From: CAYFXE01 sp964347035
Lineage (GTDB): Bacteria > Acidobacteriota > Aminicenantia > Aminicenantales > Aminicenantaceae
Length of the DNA: 64,000 nucleotides
Reading direction: 5' to 3'
NCBI GenBank assembly: GCA_964347035.1
Contig: CAYFXE010000004.1
Location: 1-64,000 of the forward strand
Part shown: in pieces, positions 51,268 through 60,413 of the stretch
Layout: each line of letters opens with the position of its first letter
How positions within the stretch are numbered: the stretch's first letter is position 1
Position numbers and translations under genes: made by a program
Notes under the pieces: generated by a model
Told to the model about the DNA's origin: nothing
The model's database searches: none
What the model saw: the letters and a program-made list of their open reading frames with translations, nothing else

Positions 51268-52188
51268 TTATATTTTTCTGAAATAGTTTTTTGCAGTCTC
51301 GATGTCCTTTTGAATCTGATCGGTAAGTTCTTCAGGAGTGGTAAATTTCATTTCTTCCCTGATTTTTTTTACGAATTGAATGGTTATTTTTTTTCCGTAG
51401 AGATTTTCATTGAAATCTAAAATATAAGATTCGATGATGATGTCTTTCTGTCTAAATGTGGGTCGTCGCCCGATGTTGGTTAAAGACTGCCATGTCTTCC
51501 CATCGATCACCACCACCGTGATAAAAACTCCGCGAGGGACGATTTCGTTTGGCGTTCGGACGTTCGCTGTCGGAAATCCGATGCTCTTTCCTCGGGATTG
51601 TCCCCGAAAGACTTCTCCTGAAATTTCATAGAATCTTGCTAGCAAAAGATTGGCTTGTTCTATCTGTCCCTCCTGGAGAAGATTTCGAATCAGACTGCTA
51701 CTGACGGAATATCCCTCCTTGGTCACCGAAGGCAGGGAAATGACTTGAAAGTCGTATTCAGAGGAGAGTTGATATAAAAGACGGCTATTGCCCACTCGGT
51801 TCCGGCCGAAGCGAAAATTTTCTCCCACAACGACCACCCTGGCCTTGAGAAGATTGATGAGGATCTTTCGGACGAATTCCCGGGCTGTCAAACCAGAGAA
51901 TTCTTTATCGAACGGGATGACCAGAGCGACATCAAGGCCAAACTTACGGATTTCTGCAAGTCTTTGATCCAGGGTCTGAATCAACTTGACTCTCTTTTTT
52001 CCGAGGATTTTCTCCGGATGGGGAGAGAAAGTCAGCACGATAGAGATAAGGCCCGATTCCTTAGCCTTTCTGGTGACCAAGTTCAGAATCGATCTATGGC
52101 CCTCATGTACACCGTCAAAATTTCCGAGCGTGACAACTGACTGTTTCGAGAAGGAAGGAAGATTCTCGAATCCTCGTATGACTCTCAT
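51268..52188 (-). CDS. ribF: Bifunctional riboflavin kinase / FMN adenylyltransferase
   Basis: 306 aa. N-terminal FAD synthetase domain with the nucleotidyltransferase motif TLGNFDGVHEGHRSIL near 21-36 and VVVGENFRFGRNRVGN near 115; YSVSSSLIRNLL. C-terminal riboflavin kinase domain: SIGFPTANVRTP near 202, GVFITVVVIDGKTW, SYILDFNENLYGKKI. Makes FMN and then FAD. Lies 4 bp after the DUF1844 gene. Confidence 0.95.
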   Translation of the reverse strand: MRVIRGFENLPSFSKQSVVTLGNFDGVHEGHRSILNLVTRKAKESGLISIVLTFSPHPEKILGKKRVKLIQTLDQRLAEIRKFGLDVALVIPFDKEFSGLTAREFVRKILINLLKARVVVVGENFRFGRNRVGNSRLLYQLSSEYDFQVISLPSVTKEGYSVSSSLIRNLLQEGQIEQANLLLARFYEISGEVFRGQSRGKSIGFPTANVRTPNEIVPRGVFITVVVIDGKTWQSLTNIGRRPTFRQKDIIIESYILDFNENLYGKKITIQFVKKIREEMKFTTPEELTDQIQKDIETAKNYFRKI

Positions 52189-52192
52189 CGCC

Positions 52193-52519
52193 TTATAACT
52201 TGATAATTTTCGCTTTTTCCATGTAATTCAGCTTCAGCTGTTGGAGGCAAGAGTCCAGAAACTTATCTTCTTCCGGTTTCAGGTTCCCCTTTGTCAGGTC
52301 TTTCATCAGGTCAAGAAGATCGATCAGCCTCTTGACTAAGTCTAGGTTTTCATGGACTTTTCCAGATTCCGGGTCTTCAGCCAGCCCGAGATTGATCAGA
52401 GCCTGGGTGTAAAAGGGAAGGACGATTGAACTAAAATCAAGGGGCGGAAGGATGACCCTCTGTTTCTCGGCTTCTTTCTTTTTCGGTTTTTCCTTTGTCT
52501 TCTTTCCTTTTTCTGCCAT
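52193..52519 (-). CDS. DUF1844 protein
   Basis: 108 aa. A basic Lys-rich N-terminus (residues 1-20) precedes the DUF1844 domain: PLDFSSIVLPFYTQALINLGLAEDP, then DLVKRLIDLLDLMKDLTKGNL and the helical end. Function of the family is not known. Cotranscribed with ribF, divergent from mazG. Confidence 0.8.
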   Translation of the reverse strand: MAEKGKKTKEKPKKKEAEKQRVILPPLDFSSIVLPFYTQALINLGLAEDPESGKVHENLDLVKRLIDLLDLMKDLTKGNLKPEEDKFLDSCLQQLKLNYMEKAKIIKL

Positions 52520-52628
52520 TTTACTTCCCCGGATATGGAGTGAAAAGAAAGGGATCGAATAAAATGTTGTTGATGATTTGACAAAAAATATTACAATATT
52601 CTCTTCGATAAAGCAAGGGAGATGAAGT

Positions 52629-53414
52629 ATGGATGATGCCGCAACAGCCGGGAAAAAATTTCAAAGACTCGTGGAGATTTTGGATGCTCTGCGGGGAGAA
52701 CAAGGCTGCCCCTGGGATAGGGAACAGGATGAAAGATCCATTTCCGATTATTTCTTGGAGGAGGTCTACGAAGCCGTCGATGCTGTCTATAAGAATGATT
52801 ACCAAGTATTAGCCGAAGAGCTGGGAGATGTCTTGATGGAAGTGGTTTTCCTAGCCAGGATTTACAAAGAAAAGGGAAAGTTAACTATTTCTGATTCTTT
52901 GGAGAATATCATTCAAAAGATGGTCCGGCGACATCCCCACGTGTTCACCACGCAACAACGCAAAACGCCAGAGAAGGGTATCCAGGATTGGCAACGCCTG
53001 AAAAAAGAAGAGAAGAGCAGGACATCTTTTTTCGATGGTATCGTGAAATCCTCTCCGGCACTTCTCGAAGCTTTTCAGATAGGACAACAAGCTTCCTCCT
53101 TTGGTTTTGATTGGATCCAGACGTTGGATGCTCTTCAAAAAATAAAGGAGGAAGTATCGGAGCTTGAAAACGCTCTGAAGGCCGGAAGAGAAGAAGAGGT
53201 TCTAAAAGAAATCGGGGATGTGCTATTTTCCATGGCCAATGTCTCTCGTTTACTGGGAGTCAATCCAGAAATAGCTCTTAAACAGGCCAACCGTAAATTT
53301 GTCGATAGATTCAGATCAGTAGAACAGAGGCTCAGGAAAGAAGGCAAAAGCATCCACCAAGCAAGCTGCAAAGAGATGGATAAAATTTGGGAAGACATCA
53401 AGAACGATGAATAA
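52629..53414 (+). CDS. mazG: Nucleoside triphosphate pyrophosphohydrolase MazG
   Basis: 261 aa with two MazG domains: GCPWDREQDERSISDYFLEEVYEAVDAV (split over 22-50) with LAEELGDVLMEVVFLARI, and KEEVSELENAL...EEVLKEIGDVLFSMANVSRLL near 175-220. The ExxE...EExxD metal-binding pattern is kept in both. Hydrolyses (d)NTPs and may lower ppGpp signalling in some bacteria. The ATG follows AAGGGAG by seven bases. Confidence 0.94.
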   Translation: MDDAATAGKKFQRLVEILDALRGEQGCPWDREQDERSISDYFLEEVYEAVDAVYKNDYQVLAEELGDVLMEVVFLARIYKEKGKLTISDSLENIIQKMVRRHPHVFTTQQRKTPEKGIQDWQRLKKEEKSRTSFFDGIVKSSPALLEAFQIGQQASSFGFDWIQTLDALQKIKEEVSELENALKAGREEEVLKEIGDVLFSMANVSRLLGVNPEIALKQANRKFVDRFRSVEQRLRKEGKSIHQASCKEMDKIWEDIKNDE

Positions 53415-53563
53415 TATTTATGCTTTCAGTGATCAATTATAACATTTAAATTGCAAGGAAATGAATGAAGCGACATTGAAGACCTCGACCCAACCTATCC
53501 CAGCCCTCCTGAATCGTTCATTGAGGGAAGCCGATGTAGTCGGCCGCCGAGTGTGTTTGAGTT

Positions 53564-53644
53564 GGGGTCAGGCCTTATCCCAAGGTTTTGTACTCGGGTA
53601 AAGATAGTGTGACAAAGCGCTTCTGGACGACAAGGCATGACCCC
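53564..53644. repeat. GGGGTCAG-type palindromic element, copy D (81 bp)
   Basis: GGGGTCAGGCCTT at the left and AAGGCATGACCCC at the right. The interior is almost identical to copy B at 36238-36316, with scattered substitutions and a small length difference, which shows recent common origin. Confidence 0.8.
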
Positions 53645-53669
53645 AGCAGGCGCCGAGAGAGACGGTGAG

Positions 53670-53709
53670 GGAATGGCGTTAAAAATCTGAAGGGAGCGAA
53701 GTCATTTCC
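53670..53709 (+). repeat. REP-like palindrome (ATGGC family), copy 2
   Basis: GGAATGGCGTTAAAAATCTG followed by AAGGGAGCGAAGTCATTTCC; closely matches the minus strand of 18789-18830. It begins 25 bp after copy D of the other family. Confidence 0.6.
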
Positions 53710-53754
53710 GTGTAATAACTCAGATTAATAAAAGTTTACCTGTTGAAAGAAATT

Positions 53755-54886
53755 CTAGTTTTCTCCCTTGTTGTTCATCCTTTGCAGAAGGCTGGCTTTG
53801 ATGAATTCATCGATATCCCCGTCGAGAACTTTATCCACATCTCCGACTTCGACGTTTGTGCGGAGATCCTTGATCATCCTGTAGGGGTGGAGAACATAGG
53901 ATCGAATCTGATTTCCCCAGGCAATATCTGATTTGGCGTCTTCCAGCTTTTCCAGCTTTTCCAGTTTTTTCTTCTTTTCTAATTCGTACAGACGGGCTTT
54001 CAAGACCTTCATCGCCGAGGCTTTATTTTTATGCTGGGATCTCTCGTTCTGACATTGAACCACGATTCCCGTAGGAATATGGGTTATCCTGACGGCTGAG
54101 TCGGTCACGTTGACATGTTGGCCCCCACGACCTGAAGCACGGTAAGTATCAATCCTTAGATCGTCAAGATCGATTTGAACCTCGATTTCCTCTTCGATCT
54201 CTGGATAAACGAAGACAGCTGCAAAGGAAGTATGTCGTCTTTTGTTGGCGTCGAAAGGAGAAATCCTGACCAATCGATGCACCCCTGACTCTTGGCTCAA
54301 GTTTCCGTAGGCATAATCTCCGACCAGCCGGAGAGTGACACTTTTCAGTCCGGCTTCTTCCCCCGGCTGAATATCTAGGATTTCTGTCCTAAAGCCTTTT
54401 CGCTCGGCATACCGAAGGTACATCCTGAGGAGCATTTGGGCCCAATCTTGTGATTCTGTCCCCCCGGCTCCAGGATGGACAGTCAGTATTGCATTCCGCG
54501 CATCATCCTTATCGAAGAATAACGTCTTCAACTCAGCCTCAGCCAAATCCTCTTCGATAGAGACCAACGCCTGCTGCAGCTCCTCCTCCACCTGTTCTCC
54601 CTCTTCCGCCAATTCGACGAGGACTTCGATCTCTACTATTTTCTGTTTCATCCCTGTGAAGAAACTAAGGTCTTTTTCTAGCCTCTTTTTGTTTTGTTGA
54701 AGGGTCTGATATCTTTGTTGATCCTTCCAGATATCAGGTGCGGAGAGGTCTTGGTTGATATTCTCGATTTCAGACTTTTTGCCGGCTATGTCAAAGAAAA
54801 CCTCTTAATTTATCGTACTTAGAGAGGTAATCCTTGATTTTGGCCTGGAGTTCAGAGAGCGGAATTTTTACGGGCTTTTCTGGCAT
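53755..54886 (-). CDS. prfB: Peptide chain release factor 2, with programmed +1 frameshift
   Basis: 376 aa after frameshifting. The first reading phase starts at the ATG at 54886 (MPEKPVKIPLSELQAKIKDY, with GAGG upstream) and meets TGA at 54791-54793 after 31 codons in the context AGAGGTTTTCTTTGAC. Slipping one base at CTT-T gives GAC and the long second phase to 53755. This is the classic RF2 autoregulation site: low RF2 lets the ribosome pause at UGA and shift; the AGAGG before it acts as the internal Shine-Dalgarno. Conserved: HPGAGGTESQDWAQML, RASGRGGQHVNVTDSAVRITH (the GGQ peptidyl-hydrolysis loop). Overlaps the lnt end by 35 bp. Confidence 0.97.
54784..54808 (-). promoter_or_regulatory. 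RF2 programmed frameshift site
   Basis: AGAGG, spacer TTTT, then CTT TGA C (minus strand). The skipped T is 54793 and the next codon GAC is 54792-54790. The second phase is in frame with the conserved RF2 body. Confidence 0.92.
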
Positions 54887-56402
54887 GAATCCTCTGTACT
54901 AGGGTCAGGATAAGGAATACACCACAAAAAGTCAAGCTGAGGAAGGCCAGGATATCGCCATGACGGGTGTATATTGTTCTTTCCACAGAAGGATAAATTT
55001 GGGCTGTGAGATGAGTTATAGTCATCATCTTCGATTGTGTGATGATGCGTCCGTAGGGATCGATGATGCCACTGACTCCTGTCGTAGCAGCTCTGAGAAG
55101 ATACCGCCTGTTTTCGACGGCTCTGAACACGGCCATGGAAAAGTGCTGGTAAGGGGCAGAGCTCTTTCCATACCAACCGTCGTTGGTGATGGTCACTAAG
55201 AATTGAGCTCCCTGCTTGACAAACCGGCGGACCAAATCGGGGAAGATGATCTCGTAGCATATTGGAGAGCCAAACGGATAACTCTCAAACCTGTGGAGGG
55301 TGTGCTCTTTTCCTGGAGTAATATCTCCGATGGCATGTGTCATTCTTTGGATGAAGGAGAAGATTTTTTTATACGGAGTGTATTCTCCGAACGGGACCAG
55401 ATGCATCTTATAGTACTGGCTCATGGAAAGGTCTGGTCCAAGGCATATAGCCGTATTATAATAAAGGATAGTGTCTCCACTAACGGCGATTTCATTCGTC
55501 CCGACAAGAAGCGTACAGCCTGTTTCTTGGACAAACCGAAAAAGCCTGAGCTTAAACTCTTGGTAAAGTTCCTGAGGACAACTGAAGCAAAGGGTGACAG
55601 AAAATTCAGGCCAGATGATGAGCTGCGCTCCCTCACGGTAGGCTTGGTTGCTGAGGTCCATGTGTCTTTCGAATAAGTTTTGGATTTCTTGAGTCGAGAC
55701 TTGATCCCAGTAAATATCTGAGGATACGTTTCCCTGGATAACAGCAGCTTTAAACGTATCTCTCCCCGGAGGAACCTGTTTCAGATTCCACAGTCCCAAT
55801 CCATAGAGACAAAGGATGAAACCGAGCCCAATAAAAAAGGGATATTTTTTTCTATGTTTCATGGAAAACACAAAAAGACATTGGAAAAGGACCATTGCGA
55901 AGGAAAGGCCGTAAACACCAGTGACAGAGACCATCTGGATAAACGGCAGGTTTCTGTACTGGCTGGAGCCGAGAAGCCCCCAAGGAAATCCAGTAAACAG
56001 GTGAGTCAAGGCATACTCGAAAGAGACCCAGAGGAAGGGAGAAATCAGAAAAACAAGTTTAGGAAATGATCCGAGAATTTTCGAGAAGAGAAGACAAAAA
56101 AAGGCCCAAAAAAGAGCGAGGAAAAGGACAAAGACGACGTAAATCAAGAAACTGAACGGAAGGGAGAGATTGCCATAATGAGCTGGAACAGACGGAATCC
56201 AGTAGATCAGAAGAGCATTGTAAGAAATTCCTGCTAAAAAGCCCAAAAGGAAGGATTGCTTGGGCTGATACTTGAGGATGACAAAAAAAAGGGGAATGAG
56301 CGAAATCCAAGCGAAGAAGGAAAGGCTGAACTTCGGGAAAGAGAGGGCCGTGATGAGTCCGCTCAGTAAGGCCAGAAAAATATCAACCGTTCTTATTCTC
56401 AA
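54852..56402 (-). CDS. lnt: Apolipoprotein N-acyltransferase
   Basis: 516 aa. Six N-terminal membrane segments (1-215), then a nitrilase-like domain with the catalytic triad: Glu in LIIWPEFSVTL, Lys in YYKMHLVPFGEYTPY, Cys in GSPICYEIIFPDLV; a last helix at about 485-505. Adds the third acyl chain to lipoproteins in the inner membrane, supporting a diderm cell envelope. Starts at ATG 56402; 44 bp after the SPOR gene. Confidence 0.94.
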   Translation of the reverse strand: MRIRTVDIFLALLSGLITALSFPKFSLSFFAWISLIPLFFVILKYQPKQSFLLGFLAGISYNALLIYWIPSVPAHYGNLSLPFSFLIYVVFVLFLALFWAFFCLLFSKILGSFPKLVFLISPFLWVSFEYALTHLFTGFPWGLLGSSQYRNLPFIQMVSVTGVYGLSFAMVLFQCLFVFSMKHRKKYPFFIGLGFILCLYGLGLWNLKQVPPGRDTFKAAVIQGNVSSDIYWDQVSTQEIQNLFERHMDLSNQAYREGAQLIIWPEFSVTLCFSCPQELYQEFKLRLFRFVQETGCTLLVGTNEIAVSGDTILYYNTAICLGPDLSMSQYYKMHLVPFGEYTPYKKIFSFIQRMTHAIGDITPGKEHTLHRFESYPFGSPICYEIIFPDLVRRFVKQGAQFLVTITNDGWYGKSSAPYQHFSMAVFRAVENRRYLLRAATTGVSGIIDPYGRIITQSKMMTITHLTAQIYPSVERTIYTRHGDILAFLSLTFCGVFLILTLVQRIHARKARKNSAL

Positions 56403-56446
56403 GCTTCAACAAATATACTTCTTTTAGGAAAAGAGAGCAAAAACAC

Positions 56447-56986
56447 CTATTTCCGGACGATGAAGTAGTCGCTCTTCTTTTTCTTCTGTGACTCGGCTAA
56501 TTTATCTCTTATCTTCTCCGCCTGTTCCCTGGATGGGAAGCTCCCGATTCTCACTCGATAGACAGGCTTTTTGTCCGTTGATAGAGGATCGAGGACAAAA
56601 GCGCGGTAGCCCTCTTTCTTGAATTTTTCGGCCACCGAGGAAGCAGCTTTCGTGTCGGCAAAAGCCCCCACCTGGACAAAATAAAGGTGTTCGCTTTGGA
56701 CTTCGGACGGCTTTTTCTTCTCGGTCTCTTTCTTAATCCGCTGGTGCATGGCCAGCTCTTTTTGAATAACATCCCTCTCTTCTCCAGATGACTCTGGCTC
56801 CTCTTCCTTAGTTTTTTCTAACTTAGCCTCTGCCGGAAATTCTGACTCCTTAAGAATTTGAGCCTGTTTCTTACCTACAGAGACACCAAGTAGAAAGATG
56901 ACCACGCCCAAGATTAGGATGGCGATAAAAATGAACACGAGGGAGGAGCTTGAAAGCTGGACTTCTCTGTAATCCTTGGTCTTCAT
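56447..56986 (-). CDS. SPOR domain protein
   Basis: 179 aa. One N-terminal membrane segment (about 14-35, [22 protein letters not shown]), an acidic linker (50-95) and a C-terminal SPOR domain ([32 protein letters not shown], ending [25 protein letters not shown]). SPOR domains bind denuded peptidoglycan, often at the division site. Overlaps the slipin gene by 4 bp. Confidence 0.88.
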   Translation of the reverse strand: MKTKDYREVQLSSSSLVFIFIAILILGVVIFLLGVSVGKKQAQILKESEFPAEAKLEKTKEEEPESSGEERDVIQKELAMHQRIKKETEKKKPSEVQSEHLYFVQVGAFADTKAASSVAEKFKKEGYRAFVLDPLSTDKKPVYRVRIGSFPSREQAEKIRDKLAESQKKKKSDYFIVRK

Positions 56987-57753
56987 TCCTTATCGCTTTT
57001 CTCTTTCGATCCTTTAAACATGAAAGCTTTTAACATATCAAGGGGAAGCGGGAAAACGATGGTAGAATTCTTCTCGGTTGCAACTTCTGTCAGGGTCCCC
57101 AAGAAACGGAGTTGAAGAGCCTGAGGATTGGTCGAGATGATATCGGCAGCTTGGGTCAGCTTGCCGGCGGCTTGGTATTCTCCGTCGGCATGGATAACCT
57201 TGGCCCTTCGTTCTCTTTCCGCCTCGGCTTGTTTGGCGATGGCTCGGATCATATTATCCGGTAGATCCACATGTTTCATCTCCACGAGTTGAACCTTAAT
57301 ACCCCATGGATCTGTGTGCATGTCTATGATTTCTTGAAGCTGAGCATTGAGTTTTTCTCTTTCAGAGAGAAGTTCATCCAGTTCAACCTCTCCCAAGACA
57401 CTCCTCAGAGTCGTCTGGGCAAGCTGAGAAGTGGCAAAAAGAAAGTCCTGAACCTCCAAGATCGCTTTTTGAGGGTCCATGACACGAAAGTAGACAACAG
57501 CATTGACCTTAACGGAAACATTATCCTTGGTAATCACATCTTGAGGTGGAATATCCATGACAACGATTCGAAGGCTGACTCGGACCATGCGGTCGATAGG
57601 AGGGAAAACGAGGATAATTCCCGGCCCCTTGGGTTTGGAGAGGACACGGCCGAGACGAAAGATCACGCCTCTTTCGTATTCCCTTAGTATTTTAATCGCA
57701 TTCAATAAATAGAGAACAACGAGAGCTATGATGATTATGGGGAAAGTATACAT
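56983..57753 (-). CDS. Slipin / stomatin-like SPFH protein
   Basis: 256 aa. Short N-terminal membrane hairpin (4-18), then an SPFH (band 7) domain: [40 protein letters not shown] and coiled C-terminal region with [24 protein letters not shown]. The typical slipin partner is an NfeD protein, and the NfeD gene follows the opposite side of the same strand at 57842. Membrane scaffolding is the usual inferred role. Confidence 0.92.
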   Translation of the reverse strand: MYTFPIIIIALVVLYLLNAIKILREYERGVIFRLGRVLSKPKGPGIILVFPPIDRMVRVSLRIVVMDIPPQDVITKDNVSVKVNAVVYFRVMDPQKAILEVQDFLFATSQLAQTTLRSVLGEVELDELLSEREKLNAQLQEIIDMHTDPWGIKVQLVEMKHVDLPDNMIRAIAKQAEAERERRAKVIHADGEYQAAGKLTQAADIISTNPQALQLRFLGTLTEVATEKNSTIVFPLPLDMLKAFMFKGSKEKSDKE

Positions 57754-57841
57754 TGTAACCTCCTTATGTTTCGCTGATTTTTTGAGATGTTTTCAATCTA
57801 TTCGAAGCTGTATAAAATTTCAAGATATTTCTGTCTCGATG

Positions 57842-59116
57842 TTAGACCTTTGTGACTTTGATCTTTAAATTCCGCATGACTTCCACGACTTTCACTTTGG
57901 CTCCCTTAGGGATGTTTTCTTTAGATTCAGCATTCCAAATTTCGCCGTGGACAAAGACTTTCCCTTCGGGATCGATATCCGTTTGAGCTGTGCCGATCTC
58001 ACCTTCAAGCCCTTCTCTGCCCGTAGCCGCCTTTTTTATGTGGGCTCTAATGGCCAGGGTGATCAAAAAGATGAAAATCAACGAGATGGCAACGGCGACC
58101 GGGATGATGAAGTTTAAACTCGGCCTAAGCTCTGGTATGGGAGTATTGATTAGCATTATCGAGCCGATGACCATGGCTATGATTCCTCCTATGGTTAAAA
58201 TTCCATAACTCTGAACCTTCAATTCGAGGATAAACAATCCGATTGCCAAGAGAATCAAAATCAAGCCAACATAATTGATAGGCAAGATTTGGAAAGAAAA
58301 AATGGCTAACAGCAGGCAGATCCCTCCAAGAACACCTGGTAAAATGGCTCCTGGATTGGAGAACTCGAAATACAAGCCGAGCAAACCCAACATTAAAAGG
58401 ATATAGGCAAGGTTGGGATTGGAGATGGTGATCAGGAATTTTTGCCGGGCAGTCATCGGGATTTCCACCACATCCTCTCCTTCGAGCCGGAGTGGAACCT
58501 CTTCGCCATCGAATCTTTTAATCGTTCGACTGTCAAAATAATCGATGATCTCCTGTTCGTCTTGAGCAATAAGATCGATGAGGTTCCCTTCCAGCGCCTC
58601 TGTCTCCGTGTAGGAGAGGCTTTTTCTCACGGCATCCTCGGCCATCTTTATGTTCCGTCCTCTTTTCTCAGCTAGGGTCTTGATGTACGAGGCGGCATCA
58701 TGCGTGACTTTCTCCTCCATCGTCTTATCCATTGCCTGTCCAGTGATGGAAACGCCGACAGGATGGGCTGCCCCAGTGTTTGTCCCTGGAGTCATGACAA
58801 AGATGTCACAGGCTACGGCGATGAAGAATCCGGCCGAAGCCGCCCGGGCTCCGTTGGGATGGACATAGGCCACGACTGGGACTTTCGAACTTAAGATGCT
58901 CTCGATGATCTCCCTCATCGAAGAATCTAAACCACCGGGAGTATTTAAGGTCATGATGATTAAGCGGGCGTCTTCTTTTTCGGCTCGATCGATCGTGTTC
59001 CGGATGTACTCTGAGGTGACTGGGTGGATGGGAGCTGAGACATCTATTTTCAAAATAGCCGAGTTACAGAGCACAGGGAGAAGGAGGACAAATAGAATGA
59101 CTATTAATTTTCTCAT
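57842..59116 (-). CDS. NfeD family membrane serine protease
   Basis: 424 aa from the ATG at 59116 (MRKLIVILFVLLLPVLCNSA signal); an ATG 36 bp upstream only extends it. N-terminal ClpP-class protease domain with the serine motif HPNGARAASAGFFIAVACD near 100 and the lysine-containing region EKVTHDAASYIKTLAEKRGR. Then four membrane segments (260-365) and a C-terminal NfeD OB-fold (GLEGEIGTAQTDIDPEGKVFVHGEIW). NfeD proteases pair with slipins. It lies 88 bp upstream of the slipin gene in reading order. Confidence 0.92.
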   Translation of the reverse strand: MRKLIVILFVLLLPVLCNSAILKIDVSAPIHPVTSEYIRNTIDRAEKEDARLIIMTLNTPGGLDSSMREIIESILSSKVPVVAYVHPNGARAASAGFFIAVACDIFVMTPGTNTGAAHPVGVSITGQAMDKTMEEKVTHDAASYIKTLAEKRGRNIKMAEDAVRKSLSYTETEALEGNLIDLIAQDEQEIIDYFDSRTIKRFDGEEVPLRLEGEDVVEIPMTARQKFLITISNPNLAYILLMLGLLGLYFEFSNPGAILPGVLGGICLLLAIFSFQILPINYVGLILILLAIGLFILELKVQSYGILTIGGIIAMVIGSIMLINTPIPELRPSLNFIIPVAVAISLIFIFLITLAIRAHIKKAATGREGLEGEIGTAQTDIDPEGKVFVHGEIWNAESKENIPKGAKVKVVEVMRNLKIKVTKV

Positions 59117-59383
59117 CTCTTTGATTTCATTATAGGAGGGCAATAATTCCAAGTCAATAATTTATCTTGAGCAACACTCGCTCAACCCAATAAATTCAAT
59201 CAAGAAGATGTAGAGGATGATTGCATCTTCCAATATTGATGTACTCGCAGAGATATTTACATAGAAAGAGCAATAGAGACAAATCGGCAAGCAGGATAAA
59301 TTAGAAGCATTGGTTTTTACTTTCTATAGTACAAAATACATAGAAAAATGAATTTTCTGAAATAATAGAAAAACCAGGCTCAC
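59117..59383. other. Intergenic, no feature seen
   Basis: AT-rich DNA between divergent genes. No gene, palindrome or convincing promoter was picked out. Confidence 0.4.
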
Positions 59384-59866
59384 ATGAATAAAGATAATCA
59401 ATCAAAAGAACTGAGGCAAAAAAAATTGCTTGAATTACATGAACGAATTGCTGAACTGGAGAAATTAGAAATCACGAGAACACAAACAAATAACCAACTG
59501 CGGAAAATTGAAGAGAAAATTCGACAATTGTTTGAGAACGTAGAAGACACTATAGCTATAATTCAAGATAGGTTAATAAAATATGTAAATCCGTATGTGA
59601 CACATTTATTAGGTTATTCTCCTGAGGAAGTTATCGGAACCTCGTTTGCACATTACGTTCATCCTGATGAACTTCCCAGGTTGGCAAAATACTACATTCA
59701 ACGCATAGCAGGTGAGGATGTTCCCCCTGTTTATAATACAATAATAAAGCACAAAGATGGAAGCGACGTTCATGTTGAAATAAAAGCAAGTGTAATTACA
59801 TATCAGGGAAAGCTAGCTGATTTTGCCATTGTTAAGAAACGGTCGATAAGCGAAAAACATGAATAA
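59384..59866 (+). CDS. Stand-alone PAS domain protein
   Basis: 160 aa. Coiled coil (5-55, LRQKKLLELHERIAELEKLE), then one PAS domain (60-155): LFENVEDTIAIIQDRLIKYVNPYVTHLLGYSPEEVIG, with a typical end (KHKDGSDVHVEIKASVI). No kinase, GGDEF or other output domain follows; a stop ends the frame. The stretch is distinctly AT-richer in codon choice than its neighbours, so horizontal gain or remnant of a larger sensor is possible. Sensing function is only inferred. Confidence 0.75.
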   Translation: MNKDNQSKELRQKKLLELHERIAELEKLEITRTQTNNQLRKIEEKIRQLFENVEDTIAIIQDRLIKYVNPYVTHLLGYSPEEVIGTSFAHYVHPDELPRLAKYYIQRIAGEDVPPVYNTIIKHKDGSDVHVEIKASVITYQGKLADFAIVKKRSISEKHE

Positions 59867-60060
59867 TTAAGGAGAGTGGAAGCCAGGAAGCCGGATATTC
59901 CTGAGGTAGATGCGAGAACGGAGCTGGCTGGAACGAAGAGCCAATAATCCTCTCATCAATCCACATAACTCTCCAGGTCAACCTATAACAACGTTATATC
60001 TAAGAGTACAAAATAAACTTAGGCTACCTAAACCTAAGTCGAAGAAATTAAAAAAATTAG

Positions 60061-60089
60061 TTGACATTTTATTTTTAATAAATTAATTA
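60061..60089 (+). promoter_or_regulatory. Candidate promoter of the HU gene
   Basis: TTGACA (60061-60066), 17-bp spacer, TAATTA (60084-60089), 30 bp before the HU start. Confidence 0.55.
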
Positions 60090-60118
60090 TTATTATGCCA
60101 AACAAAAAGGAGACTCTG

Positions 60119-60388
60119 ATGATTAAGAATGATATCGCCCTTGCAATCGAAGAACAATCGGAATTCAACAGGGCTACATCATTGTTAATCGTAGAAAAAA
60201 CTCTTACTTCTTTAAAAAAAGCCCTTCTCAGTGGAGAAAAAATCGAAATCCGTGGATTTGCCAGCTTCAAAGTCGTTCCTAAGAAAACAGGCTACGGCAG
60301 GGATATCCGTCGCAAAAAACAGATTGAGATAAAAAAGGGGAAAAGGATCAAATTCAGGCCTGGTCAGGATTTAAAAAATATCAAATAA
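60119..60388 (+). CDS. HU family DNA-binding protein
   Basis: 89 aa from the ATG at 60119 (MIKNDIALAIEEQSEFN), which follows AAGGAG by six bases; an upstream ATG at 60095 is too early. HU/IHF fold: ALLSGEKIEIRGFASFKVVPKK near 47-68, then the DNA-binding arm region YGRDIRRKKQIEIKKGKRIKFRPG. Nucleoid protein that bends DNA. Its own promoter lies just upstream. Confidence 0.93.
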   Translation: MIKNDIALAIEEQSEFNRATSLLIVEKTLTSLKKALLSGEKIEIRGFASFKVVPKKTGYGRDIRRKKQIEIKKGKRIKFRPGQDLKNIK

Positions 60389-60413
60389 AATAAAACCCAT
60401 CTCACCTCAAGGA

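Larger units (their letters stand above)
53415..53754. other. Intergenic region with two palindromic repeats
   Basis: No gene. It holds copy D of the GGGGTCAG element (53564-53644), the second ATGGC-type REP (53670-53709), and a short GCCGA/TCGGC stem near 53530-53545. Confidence 0.7.

Noticed and set aside
53755..54793. prfB as a truncated pseudogene
   Set aside because: The in-frame TGA is the standard RF2 programmed frameshift site, and both phases are intact.
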